From NCBI GenBank assembly GCA_038363925.1, contig JAQQWL010000013.1:124001-188000 (forward strand): 64,000 nt of DNA, in the 5' to 3' direction. This document shows, in pieces, positions 22,296-33,602 of the stretch. The position numbers and the translations under genes are program-made. The stretch is from Apiospora phragmitis. Taxonomy: Eukaryota > Ascomycota > Sordariomycetes > Amphisphaeriales > Apiosporaceae. Position 1 is the first letter of the stretch, and each line of letters opens with the position of its first letter. The notes under the pieces were generated by a model. The model did not search any database and had not been told where the DNA came from. It worked only from the letters and a program-made list of their open reading frames with translations.

Positions 22296-23722
22296 ATGGC
22301 GATTTTGGTCATCTTTCTCACAAGTCTCCTGGCTGCAATTGTTGTCTTCGCTGTCATGGTCTTGCCGTCGCGATATGTCAAGCACTCGCCAGCCACCAAG
22401 GAGTCGACACGGGTTCACGTCCTTGTGCTGGGTGATATCGGACGTAGCCCTCGCATGAACTATCATGCACGAAGTATTGCCAACCATGGTGGTTACGTAG
22501 ATCTCATAGGCTACGATGGTAAGCGAGCCTTCATTCTATTGTCTGTGTCCCGAGCTACTCGATTAAGGGCTGACATTGATACCATTTCATAGAATCGCCG
22601 ATCCTTCATGACCTCCTGAGCGATGAGCGGGTTAAAGTATATGGACTTGCCACACCACCTGCAGTACTCAAGTCGCTCCCGTTCCTGATCGCAGGACCAC
22701 TCAAGGTTCTTTGGCAGATCTGGACTTTGATCCGCGTGCTTGGCTACGACACCCCGCCTGCGCGCTGGCTGCTCGTCCAGAACCCCCCTTCCATCCCTAC
22801 GCTGGCCATTGCCCTAATTGTATGCTGTCTGCGCAACACCCACCTTATGATCGACTGGCACAACTATGGCTGGACCATCCTCGCCGGTACTCGCGGGGCA
22901 GACCACTTGTTCGTCCGGATCTCCAAGGCCTACGAATGCGCCCTTGGTCGGGCTGCGCCAACGGCCAACATCACCGTCACCCACGCCATGGAGAGGCAAC
23001 TAAAGGAAGCGCCGTACCATATCAAGTCCCCCATCTTGACTCTACACGACCGGCCAGCCGATATCTTCAAGCCTCTTCAGTCCGAGGAGGACCGAAGAGC
23101 CTTCCTGGAGAAACTGCCCGAAACCAAAAACGTGGCCCATGATATCGTGGCCGGCAGGGTGAAGCTCATCGTGAGCAGTACGAGCTGGACGCCCGACGAG
23201 GACTTCTCGCTCCTCCTGGACGGCCTCGTCACGTACGCCAAGGTGTACGCGACCCCCATCGTCGCCATCATTACCGGCAAGGGCCCGCAGAAGGCGCACT
23301 ACCTGGAGCGCATCGCGCAGCTGACGCGGGACGGGCAGCTGCCCAACATCCGCATCGACACGGCCTGGCTGTCGATGGAGGACTACGCGGCCCTGCTCGC
23401 CTGCGCCGACCTCGGCGTCTGCCTGCACATGTCCAGCTCCGGCGTCGACCTGCCCATGAAGGTCGTCGACATGTTCGGCTCGGGCCTGCCCGTCGCCGCC
23501 TACGCCAACTACGAGAGCTTCGGCGAGCTGGTCAAGGAGGGCGTCAACGGCTGCGGCTTCGAGACGGCCGACGAGCTGGCGGCGACCCTGGGGCGGCTGT
23601 TTACCGAGGGCGGTGCCCACGAGTTGAAGCATCTGCGGGAGGGTGCCTGCAAGGAAGGCAGCTTGCGGTGGGACGAGGAGTGGGATCGAGTTATTGGACG
23701 TATGCTTGGCGTGATTGAGTAG
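22296..23722 (+). CDS. ALG1: Chitobiosyldiphosphodolichol beta-mannosyltransferase (ALG1, GT33)
   Basis: Adds the first mannose, from GDP-mannose, to GlcNAc2-PP-dolichol on the cytosolic face of the ER. Exons 22296-22518 and 22593-23722 (GTAAGC / ATAG) give 450 residues, the usual size. A membrane anchor ([20 protein letters not shown]) occupies residues 2-21. The start of the GT-B fold follows ([19 protein letters not shown]). Family hallmarks are [13 protein letters not shown], the acceptor/donor loop [19 protein letters not shown], and the C-terminal sugar-nucleotide site [20 protein letters not shown]. The ATG at 22296 places the anchor at the very N terminus, as in yeast Alg1. The frame is intact throughout. 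Confidence 0.95.
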
Positions 23723-24020
23723 ACTACAGGAATGATGAAGCGGGTACAACTTGCTGCACTCACAAGTTTTCTAATGAAATGGTACACCATTGCGTCCCAA
23801 CATAATATTCTCTTGTTGCTGAAACTTCATGTTGCTCAGAAAAGCCCGTACATGCGTGCATACGTCCGTTTAAGAGACCAGGTGATGATCAAAGTACTTA
23901 TTGGGGCAGATTCAGTATCTTCCCCAATCCTTGCTCACCCCAACACAACTACAGTTGCTGCTTCCCCCATTTCCCGGCGAAACTTGGGCAACTGCCCAAT
24001 CTTCTTTTCCCCCTATCGAG
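23723..24020. other. Short intergenic between convergent genes
   Basis: Trailer region of ALG1 and of the EthD-domain gene. Nothing else seen. Confidence 0.4.
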
Positions 24021-24428
24021 CTACCCCTGAGCCCCGACCCCCATAAACCACACCACCGGTGCCTTATCCGTGAACCTCTTCTCGTCCTCCTCGAACCGCT
24101 GCTTCTCCTCGGCCGGCGTCTGGGTCAGCATATCGTTAACGGCGTCCATGTCCGGCCACTCGGCCTCGAAGACCATCACGTAAGGATCCCCCGCACTCCC
24201 AGCAGCCGTCTGGGACTGGAGGGCGCGGTAGCCAGTGAGGCCGTACGGCGCCCAGGCCGCGGCCACGGCGGGCACGTGGTTGGCCAGGTAGTACGTGCTG
24301 TTGAAGACGGGCGTGGCGGGGTAGGCGATCAGCATGGTTACAGGGGCACCCGCCGCCGCCGCCGCTATGACGGGTCTGATGCTGCTGCTGTTGCTCACAA
24401 GGAGTAGTAGTAAGGGATAGAGTCGCAT
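24021..24428 (-). CDS. EthD-domain protein with signal peptide
   Basis: A 135-residue single-exon protein. The N terminus (MRLYPLLLLLVSNSSS) is a likely signal peptide. The rest is a ferredoxin-like alpha+beta fold of the EthD family (dimeric alpha/beta barrel): VTMLIAYPATPVFNSTYYLA at the first strand, then NHVPAVAAAWAPYGLTGYRA, and a closing strand after the RFEEDEKRFTDKAPVVWFMG segment. Family members include small proteins next to degradative oxidases and fungal polyketide-modifying enzymes, so function cannot be assigned from the fold. No biosynthetic cluster surrounds it. The signal peptide is unusual for this mostly cytosolic fold. Confidence 0.7.
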   Translation of the reverse strand: MRLYPLLLLLVSNSSSIRPVIAAAAAGAPVTMLIAYPATPVFNSTYYLANHVPAVAAAWAPYGLTGYRALQSQTAAGSAGDPYVMVFEAEWPDMDAVNDMLTQTPAEEKQRFEEDEKRFTDKAPVVWFMGVGAQG

Positions 24429-25500
24429 CTTGTATGAATCCGTAGGTGGGCCGATGGCTGAGTTTCACGCGTGGAGGTAAGAAGCGCGTAGGGGGAAATA
24501 TCCGCAAAATTTTCAAAGGAGAAGATGCTTCTTTTGGGTCGATCCCTACTGGGGGGCTCAGTGAAGGACACAAGATGTTATTGGCTGACCACCTTGGCTA
24601 TGCGAAGAGAGCAGCAATCATTCCTATGACCCTGTTGTAAAACATGGGGGAAGAACAAGATGGGGCGAGAAATCGATTCACACGCATCCACACGTACATA
24701 AGTGTCTAAAGCTGGGAGCTAGCCAGGCTCATATCATTGGATGTTGCTGGTTGGTAATCCTGCATTCTGGCTAAATGGCAGCCATATATATTGCCTCCGG
24801 AACATGTAGAATCTTCCTCGTCGCAAAACCAGAATGAGCACTTTGGTATCTACGCACATTGGCATTATTCGGCCGATAATACTTGTGTTGTCAAGAAATT
24901 TGCGAGCTACCCTATTCGAGGGTTGCGAGTTCAAGATAGGGGTAGCTCGTATGTCCCATCTCAATGAGCGACGGTCTTCAAAGTTAAAGGATGCGCAATC
25001 ATCCCTTTTCAATCCCTACTGTAGTGGTATTGCACACGGTTATCATCACTACTTGGCATCGACCGCTAAGTTTCGTCTGATATCGATGCAGCAGTCAAGA
25101 CCTCGGGATTTCTATCATGCAGTACGTCCAAGGTCAGTTTGTACTTACTAGGAATGGGCATGTCTTCTTCCTCTCCTGCAAACCAGCAACTCATAGATCC
25201 AATCCCCACATCGTTCTTCCGATAGTTCAGAGCGGAAATAGAACGCTGAATGAGTATCTCATAAAAGGTATTTCCTGGCCAATCTTGTCACCACACAAGG
25301 CTATTTACAATCTTCTCCTGTCGCTTCTTTGCTAGGAACCCTGGTCTTCGTTTCCACTTTATCGTCCCCTCTCTTCCGCCACCTTCGTAGTGTACTTTAT
25401 ACAAAACGTACCGATTTTCTTTATCGATACCATCAATTTGTCGCATTTCTGATAGGTTATACTATTATTATTTTTCCTTCTTCCCGTCTCGCGCGGTTCA
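24429..25500. other. Intergenic; no supported gene
   Basis: About 1.1 kb. Open stretches on both strands near 24734-25151 overlap each other and are not recognisable. The end near 25500 is the trailer of the E2 gene. Confidence 0.4.
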
Positions 25501-26131
25501 TCAGTCCTCGCCCAGGCTCTCGCGGACGCACCTCCGGACGCGCTTGCGAAACTCCTTGGGCCCGCCCTCGCGCTCGGCGCGCAGCAGTTTGGCGGCGTCG
25601 AGGTTCGCGGGCGATTCGTCGTTGGGCTCGCTGAAGAGGCTGATGACGCTGACCAGGATGGTCTCGGGGGTCTGCACGGGCGACCACCGCTCCGACGCCG
25701 ACTCGTACCCGTACCGATCCTCCTCGGCGGGTGCAGGATCGAGATGCACAGCTCGCCCGACGGGTAGATGTTGGGGTGGAAGGGCACGGGCGTCTGGAAC
25801 ACCAGCTTTGGCGGCATCAGCGGGTACTCGGGCGGGAAGGTCATGTACGCGCGGAAGTAGGCGCCTGTTCCTCGTGAAGAAGATCGCTGTCAGTGCATCG
25901 AGCTACCCAGGACAAAGTGTTGAGAGTGTAAGAGTACGTACCACCGTAGTATTTGCAGTCGTCGTTGATCATGAGCATGACCTCCCACTCAAAGATGTTG
26001 GTATCTTTCACCAGACCGACGGATATGCCAGGCAAGTCCTTGGCGCGCTTCATTTCCATTAACTGCCTTTGCAGCAACCTCGCCGAGCCCGAATTCTGGG
26101 CCGATGAGGCCGCGTTCGGCGTGGTAGACAT
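25501..26131 (-). CDS. Ubiquitin-conjugating enzyme E2, UBE2G/Ubc7-Ubc15 type
   Basis: Carries ubiquitin as a thioester to E3 ligases; UBE2G relatives act in ER-associated degradation and other K48 chain building. Exon 1 is 26131-25942 and exon 2 is 25864-25501, about 184 residues. The fold is seen as [50 protein letters not shown], and the active-site cysteine in [14 protein letters not shown]. The extra acidic loop after the active site ([18 protein letters not shown]) is the mark of the UBE2G class. Immediately before that loop, near 25739, the frame shifts by one base; both sides fit the family, so an indel error is likely. The ATG sits 12 bp downstream of a T-rich stretch on +. Confidence 0.88.
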
Positions 26132-27084
26132 TGTTTTTTTCTTCTTGTCGTGGCGGCACTTTTATGTACCTAGGTATTGATCGAGAATCAAGTGGTGGTG
26201 GTGGTGGTGGTACCAGATAGGCAGGTAGGGATTCGGATTCGGATTTCACTGGAGATGGCTGATAAGCAGTAGGTTTACCCTGCACTGTCTGTTCACTTGT
26301 GAAATAGATGTGGCCGGCGGCGGATCTTTAAAGGAATGAATCGGTAGGTTGAGAATTAGGTGTATACTAGATGTGTTCTTAGCAAGAGGTCGATTGTTGC
26401 TTCATCATGATCGGTCATGAACAAGTGCTTATGGTAGAGAGGCTGCCAGGTTGAATTGGTGATGGCGGGGTCATTATGTATGCGAGGTCAAGTTGCTTTT
26501 TAGTTGACGAAGGAGTTGACGAGAGGCGGGGCCGGCCAGCTAAGTAGCCAGCTAACATTAATTGTACGTCAGGGACCGCACCTAAACCAGATGAGGTTAC
26601 TTTGGTGATGGTGCGCCAGGGTTTCTGCAGGGGCGGTGGATGAGATGATCATGGGGGAGTCGGCATATTCCCGAGTCTCGAAGGTGTTTATTCTTAGGTG
26701 TTCCATCTGCGCCGCGGTATCAAATAGATGTCAGATGTGTGCGAGCTCAATCTACATGTCTGACCCTGTCGTGCATCGGCAGCCTCGATCTCAGGGTTTC
26801 GTTTGGCCGAGGCAGGGTTCTAGGGTTCTTGCAGATCACCGTTGCACAGACAATCTCCTCAAAAGTGTGGCAGGTTGCATGCATGCCCACGCATGGGATT
26901 CCGTCGTGCCGTGCCGACCCCTGAATTCATCTTACTGACTTGCTCGAGACATTATTTATTATTACGTCTATCGATCTACCCAGGTATACCAAACGTGCCT
27001 CCTGCTGAGAGGCGCCATCCACGAAGATTGTCAAACAGTTGCGCTAAGATAAGCAAGTAGAAATGAGGAAGCCCACGTTGCTTA
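26132..27084. other. Intergenic; promoter side of the E2 gene
   Basis: Contains a short GTG microsatellite near 26191 and otherwise nothing recognisable. Open stretches at 26636-26938 are not family-like. Confidence 0.4.
26191..26212. repeat. (GTG)n microsatellite
   Basis: About seven GTG units immediately upstream of the E2 gene, in its likely 5' leader or promoter. Confidence 0.8.
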
Positions 27085-29846
27085 TTAATTAGGCGTGTAC
27101 CGGCCAACAAGACCGCCGCCACCGGGCCACGATCCCTCGAATCCCTTTTGAGCCTCGATGTTGGTCCCGTCCGCCAGCCGCATCACGGCCCACGAGTCCT
27201 TGGAGCACAAGCCGAATGCCTGCAGGTTTTGCGGCGTCTGGGTGATCCAGTGCATGTGATCTGGGAGAAAATGTTAGTTGGTCATGCTAATAAGAAGAAA
27301 GTATATATATGAATAAATAAATAAAAAGCAGGGAGGTAGGTTTACTACTTACTTTGGCACTGGAAGTTCCCTGCGCAAGCCTGGTACCCCGGCCCGCTGA
27401 AGAAGGCCCAAGACGCCGAGGCGTACGTGTAGATGTTCGAACCGCCCTGGATGTAGTTGGCGAAGCCCATGCGGCAGCGCGTGTCGCCGCCGCCGCACCA
27501 GCTGAAGTCCGGGTCGCCCCAGCCCTGGACGTCGGCGGTCCACGGCTTGGGCGGGACGCTGCCCGCAGGCACGTGGTCGCCCTGGTCGTAGTTGGTCTCA
27601 GTCTGCAGCAGCGACACCATGACGTTGCTGGCGGACCGCAAATTCAACTGGTACAGCCACCAGTGCTCGCTGCCCAGCGCGTGCAGCCACGTGCCCTTGG
27701 TGGACTCGACGAGCGCGCCGCCCTTGGCCGCGATGTTGCTGCCCCCGGCGAAGTCCTCGGTCGTGTGGTCCGCGACCCAGTTCCACACGTTCTCGACGTA
27801 GGCCGACGACGTCTTGGCGAAGTGCAGGCCCAGGTAGGCGCCGCGGCACTGGTTGTCGGCGTCGCCGCACGCGTCCGTGAGGGCCGACGCGCCGCGCGTC
27901 CCGCCCACCGTCACCAGGGAGTTCCACAGCGCCACCTGGCCGGGCGCGGAGCCGGCCATGTTGAACTGCACGAGGATGGCGCCCGGGAGCACGTCCGACA
28001 CGGTGAACCGCATGTCCTGGATCTGGGCGGTGCCCACGTCGCCGGCCTGGCCCACGCTCACGACGGGCTTCGGGTTGGCCGCGTCCTGGAAGAAGGCGCC
28101 GTTGCCCGTGATGGTGGCCCAGGCCTCGCCCACGATGCGCGAGCCCTTGGGGACCAGCAGCGTGCTGTCGACGCGGTACTTGCCGAAGGGGAAGTAGGCG
28201 ATCTTGTTCTGGCCGGCGGCGAAGGCCAGCACCTTGTTCAGCGCGCCGGCCTCGTCGACGGTGTTGTCGCCCAGGACCTTGACGCCGCCGTTCTGCGCCG
28301 GGTCCTTGACGTTGATGAAGTCGCTGGCGGGGTTGTTGGCGTAGTTGGGGGCCGCCGTGACCGGGTACCTGCCGTTGGGCGCGAGGGCCGCGGGGCGGTT
28401 GTTCGAGGTCGTGGTGCTCCCGTAGATGGGGTCGCGGCCCACGGTGTTGCCGTAGGTGAAGGTGTTGACGTGGCTGGCGGCGCCGATGACGGTGCCCTCG
28501 GGGACCTGGGCGACGTCCGAGCTGGTGTCCTTGCTCAGGTTCTCGATCATCCACGACGGGTAGGTGGTCGTCACGAAGGTGACGCCCGACTTCTTGGACG
28601 TCGCGTCAATCAGCGACACCCAGGGAGAGCCGCCGGTGACGGCGGACGCCGGTGCCGCAGGTGTCGAAGGTGGCCCCGATAATACTGATGGTGTTGCCGC
28701 CGGTGATGAGCATGCCGATGGTGTTCTGGTAGAAGTACAGGCCCTTGTAGAGGGCTTGCTGGTGGCCATCATGCCAGACGCCGTTCTACCATCATCCCGA
28801 AGTCAGTACTTTTGCTTGGAACCAGCCTTGTGGAAGTAGAGCGCTCGTCACCGAGTCCCGTCACATACCTGTCCCTTCTCAACTCGGGTATCGGCAAGAC
28901 CCAGCGTGGAGCCTCTACCGAGCCTGATACCAGTATGTCCGTTGCCATTACTGGAAGGGGCCATGGTGATCTTGACGTTCTGCAGCTGTGCGCCTTGAGC
29001 GACACCCCACCACAGCGCGGTAAAAGCATTGCCTGTTACCCCCAAAGTCAGTCCGCCGCAGATGGTATGGTAATCATATGTGAAAGAGAGTAGTTACCTC
29101 CGGGGATCTTGGTGGTATCCAGGATAACATTCTTCAAACCCACCGTGAAAGAGAGCTCTCCGGAAACTCCGGTCGCGGGATCTTGGCCTACGAGAGTGTC
29201 AGTTAGACAGACTTATGCTCGGGAAGAAGAGTTGACAAACCTGAGAGCAGTGTCGCATCATCGCTCCAGAAGTTAGCTGCAGCTCTGATAACGGGTGGCT
29301 GTTGGTCCTCGTTAGTGACTAAATCGCTCCCGTATGTACTCTCCACAGGGGTTTCAAACTCACGTTGGTAGCGTCTCCCATGATGATGGTATCGGTGTTC
29401 ATGTAGATGGTCTTGCTGACTTCGTAGGTTCCGGGCGGGAGGTACACAACCTGTGTGGATGGTCAGTGTCTCTTGATGAATCTGGCTATGCTGCCACCGC
29501 AGCCGCATTATCATAAGGGGCACCATACCCGAGGCTGGGAGGCAAGCCATTGTCCGTGACGCTTGGCGCCGTTAGTACCGTCGTTGATGGCCGCTTGGAT
29601 GCCGTTTCCGTCACCAGCTTTCACGGCTTTGAAGACGGCGTAGTTGTAGTCTTGGTCGAGATCCGGCGCATAGCCACGGGCATTTCCGGTGTGGTCCATG
29701 TTGGCGTACCAGTACCCGGTGGCCCGGGAGGCGAGGTCCGAGTAAGTGCCATTGACGTCGCTGTCGGTGGTGGAAACGACAAGAGGCGAGGCGATGACAG
29801 CCTGGACCGCAACGACGGCGGCCGTGATGAGGGCGGATCTCATCAT
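27085..29846 (-). CDS. Secreted glycoside hydrolase family 55 exo-beta-1,3-glucanase
   Basis: Degrades beta-1,3-glucan. GH55 proteins are built from two right-handed beta-helix (pectate-lyase-like) domains. About eight exons run from 29846 to 27085. A signal peptide (residues 1-20, MMRSALITAAVVAVQAVIAS) opens it. Helix 1 begins with GYWYANMDHTGNARGYAPD and includes VVYLPPGTYEVSKTIYMNTD and a GNAFTALWWGVAQGAQLQNV turn. Helix 2 begins at NVKDPAQ-type text after DFINV and includes KIAYFPFGKYRVDSTLLVPK. The conserved active-site region GSEHWWLYQLNLRSASNV is near 27640. The end, GSWPGGGGLVGRYTPN, stops at 27085. Near 28655 the frame is off by two bases (GTGV then SAVTGGSPW), probably a sequencing deletion. 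The opposite strand is fully open here because of strong codon bias, not because of a second gene. Confidence 0.9.
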
Positions 29847-31784
29847 GGTCGTTTGTAGTCGGTTGGTTCGACTTTCTTACCTAGGGAAAACTTGGGGAAG
29901 AAAACAGACCGAACTGCCTATAAGGAACCGGAATTCAATAAGGCAACGGCAAAGCCAAATTATTTACAGCTCTTATATACCAGCTAAGGAATAAAAGCAA
30001 CACTAGGGGCTCCTCCTCGGAAATTGTCCAAGAAGCTGAGCTTGGTCTAGCGCTGAAGCCAGGGATGCTCTCACTCAGCTGAAGAACCCATCTCATCCGA
30101 GGATCGATGCTAATTCGGCCACCCCCAAGCTGGTTCCACATAGTCGGGACGCATACCCCCCCTGTTGGAGCGTCATCCATCTCTGCTAAGACACGAGGCG
30201 CTAGCTACGGTGAGCTTAGTAACGGGCCCGATTCAGCTACGCTTACGGGCGGACCGGTCCCGCAATCTTATTCGGTGCAGGAGTATACGGCCAGCCGTTT
30301 TTAGCTGCTGCTATTTTGGAACATCGTGAAATCGCATAGGACTTACTCAAGCTTCCAAGAGAACCCCATCCTCATGTCCCGAATCCCATTTCCCGTTCTA
30401 GTGTGAACAATGTGAGAGAAAGAGCACATGACGGGACGTGTTTGTCTTTTCTTCCCCGTACGATTGTGTTATAGCGCCATAGTAAGCAAACAATGACCCT
30501 TGTGAAGATCATATCCACTTACTCATCCCCGAAAGCCATGGACCACTCTCACCGCCTGGGCCATGCCTAATCGCCAGGGGCGCTATTGAAGATTTGACCA
30601 ATATCTTCCGAGGATTCGGTTGGCAAAGGTTTCAGATCTGGTTCCCAAGTGAGAGCTCATTCATCTACACTGGATTGGGCAGCTCAGCTGGCTAATCAGA
30701 CGAACTGGTAATGTCCAGATGTTCCTATTAGATTGAACGCATCTGCACATGTACCCCACAGCTGGCGTCAGCACTACTGCATTGAAGTGCTTAATGAGGG
30801 AAACACGCCTGTTTGATTACCTCGGATCGGTCTTGAAGAGGCTAGCAGTCCTGTAAGCATAAAAGGGGTGCTGAGGCATACCAACCCAATATATCGTGTC
30901 ATCTGGTGTAATCAGATACCCATCACTGCGCATAGGGATGCCATCCAAAGGGCTAACTATAATAGTAGCATTCGTGTGGTGACTGACCACCCTATAGCGA
31001 GGGCGGCCCAGATTCGTCTGGCACATTTTCATGAACTTACTGATTGATAATGATGATTCCGCTCATATGACCCGTGCCTTGGCATGAGTAAGCCCAGTCG
31101 GTGTTGTCTCAGGTGACGTTCTCCTCTTCCGGCGTCTGGAAGTAGACCTTCGGCAGGACCAGAGTTAGAATGGTCATTCGAAGCTTGATAGCTTTGCCGG
31201 GTATCTGAGAAATTTCAATCATACATGATATTTTGGAGAAAGTAAAAAAAACGCCCAATTGCAAATCCGATAGCCGAGGTTTGTCTACTATCGTTAATGT
31301 GCTATTTATAGAACCCTCTTTTCTTGTCGTGGCTTATAGGAGTAAGTATATATCTCATCGAGCCCCGCAGACTCAGGATGAAAACCTTAAAGAGTAGAAG
31401 CGTAGTACTGGTATAGGCTAACAAAACTCATCAGACCGTGTTCTGTAATCGCTTTATAGGCAGTTGATATTTACTGGCCGATCCGGATAGAAACCACCCC
31501 ATTGTGGCATGGAATATCAGAGCACTCTGTCGAATTAAAGCATTCCTGGGGCGAGAATTTCAGTCGAATATTGGAAATGAAGGAAGTCGATATGTTTTTA
31601 ATATGGGATGGCAGGGCACTTGAACGGTTCAGATGTGTAAATATGAAAACAAGGCTCCTGAAGCGAACTAAAATACAATCTCGTGCGGTCTTGATTCCAA
31701 CTCGCCCCCGTTGTTCCAGAACAAAACATTGAATGTCGGTAAGCTCGCCCTCGCAACTTAACCCGATAGAGAATACAGAACTCG
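29847..31784. other. Intergenic with a possible decayed gene near 31.0-31.2 kb
   Basis: 1.9 kb, no firm gene. On the minus strand, 31185-31042 reads a short stretch (VYFQTPEEENVT, stop, then DWAYSCQGTGHMSGIIIINQ) that loosely resembles a cupredoxin copper loop, broken by a stop. 31032-30817 carries an open 71-codon stretch. I treat both as possible gene debris, not genes. The rest shows nothing. Confidence 0.3.
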
Positions 31785-32372
31785 CTAGTAGTAACCCATA
31801 GTTCCCTGGCGCTGGTACGCCAGATGGCCCCCAGGGGCTAGTTTAGTCATCTTATACGATGCGCAGGGGTCCTCGCCGCCGTTTCTGCCGCCGCCACACT
31901 TTTTGCAGGCGTCGCAGTCGGCGCAACACACCCTTTCTGGGAAGGTGGCTGGCGACACACACCGGAGGAACGCCTTCTTTGTCGGGTAAGATAACTTGTC
32001 CAAAAGGATAAACGCGGTAGCGCCGAGCGCAATGAGCGGTGCCAGCTGGCCGACCGTGTTGATGTCGTTCTCGACGTTCTGCCCCCGTGCTTCACGCTCG
32101 AGCCACTGGGAACTGTCCATCCAATTGCGGAGGGTCTGGATGGAGTACCAGCTCCTGAAAGTAACGGCCAGGCAGAACGCCCAAGTGGCCAGCTTGAAGT
32201 CAAATGGTACCATGCCGACGAGGACGAACCAGAATCTTATCACCCCAGTCCATCTGCTGCCAACCCCCGGTTTTCATCTTAATGTCGCCTAGTGTCGGAA
32301 ACATAGAGTCACAACCATAAACGTGCCTAACTACGTCGGCAAACCTATTCCAGAGAAAAGGGGCTAAAATTA
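31785..32372 (-). pseudogene. 3' part of a fungal integral-membrane-protein gene split by a transposon block
   Basis: Reads from the left transposon border down to a TAA/TAG stop at 31785. It encodes membrane segments VIRFWFVLVGMVPFDFKLAT and GQLAPLIALGATAFILLDKL, then a Cys-rich tail (CCADCDACKKCGGG). The segment between 32372 and about 32235 is open in one frame, which joins the frame of the other half across the removed insertion (see 39796-40660). A one-base extra G in TGGGG near 32230 is needed to keep the frame into the main part. The TVGQLAPLI-type segment near the end is as in a family of Pezizomycotina membrane proteins of unknown function whose N-terminal part has GDPDIAGKG. No intact ATG serves this half. 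Confidence 0.65.
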
Positions 32373-32406
32373 GGTGCTAATAATGTCCGCACGGCCCCCT
32401 ATTTTT
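32373..32406 (+). repeat. Left terminal inverted repeat of the outer element
   Basis: Starts GGTGCTAATAATGTCCGC, then ACGGCCCCCTATTTTT. Pairs with the right end at 39758-39792 with a few mismatches and a 2-base gap. Confidence 0.75.
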
Positions 32407-33402
32407 TATTAAAACTCGACATGTTTAAAAAGGCATAGAAATACGTATTAAAATCGTAAAAATAAAATTAAATAAATATTTTAAATTTAAACACTTAAGT
32501 TTTAAAGACTTATAAAGGATTTAAAAAAGCTTATAATTAAAAGAATTTATAAAATTAAATATTAATTAAATAAAATATTTAATGAAATAAAGTAATATAT
32601 AAAAGCTTTATTTTATAATTAAAAATATAAAATAATTTTTAATTTATTATATAATATAATTTATAAGCGAGTTTTTTTATATAAGTAAATTTTTTATTTT
32701 TTTTATACTTTCTTAATAAAGTAGAAATTAACTTTATTATATTATATTTTATAAGTAATTAATTTAATATAATAGCACGCTATAATATATTTTAATGCGA
32801 GGTAAAAGTATATTAAGGTTTAAAAAAGCTTTATATACTCTATATAATAAATATGTATTTAAAAGAAATAAATTAATACGCGCTTAAACATTAAAGACTT
32901 AATATATAATATAAAATAGACTCGGTAAATAAATATAAAACTTAAAGCTTTAAACCTTTGCTTTTTAAAACTTACTACATTAATCGAATACTTATATTAT
33001 AGTATCTCTTATATTTAAAATAGTAAAAGTTTTCGAAAAGTAAAGAACTAATTACGCTGTCACTTTTTATTTTTTAAAAGCTTATAAAAATGCCTTAATG
33101 CGCCTTTACGAAGTATATATAACTTTCGGGCTATCGAGGAGTACTGTTAAACATCCTTCGATACGCGAGGGACTTATTATTACGTTAACGAAAAATCGAG
33201 GGAGCTTTGTTTTTAATAATACTAACGTCTTTATACTACGTTTTAACTTAAAATTAAAGGTGGCGGTTATAAGTATAAGCTATAGAAACTTTATTAATAA
33301 AGAGTTTATTAAAAACGTGCGAAATATAATTAAATGTATAATAACGACTGAAATAAAAGTTAAAGAATATTTAAATATATTAAATTAATATTTTAAAGAA
33401 TA

Positions 33403-33602
33403 TATTAAAACAGCTAGATATCTATATTACTCTAAAAGGGGTGCCACGTACCTACGCGTACGAACCCCTTTCCTATTTTATTAAGAGGGGTATACGATGC
33501 CCTTTATAGCTCGTATTAAAATAGATATAAATAATAGAATATAGTAATATAAACCTTAATTAAACCCGGAACCTATACGTATATATAAAAGCTTATTTAA
33601 TA
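33403..33602 (+). repeat. Left LTR
   Basis: Shares the core AAAAGGGGTGC(C/T)ACGTA with the right LTR, and ends CTTATTTAATA. Differences are mainly C/T and G/A, as RIP gives. Confidence 0.85.

Noticed and set aside
27354..28682. Long + strand open frame of 442 codons opposite GH55
   Set aside because: It mirrors the GH55 gene on the other strand, is Arg/Ala/Gly/His-biased, has no introns or domain, and arises from the GC-rich third positions of the real gene.
33098..33388. 96-codon open frame in AT-rich transposon DNA
   Set aside because: Composition is that of RIP-decayed DNA (Ile/Asn/Lys/Leu-rich); no motif seen. Probably chance openness.
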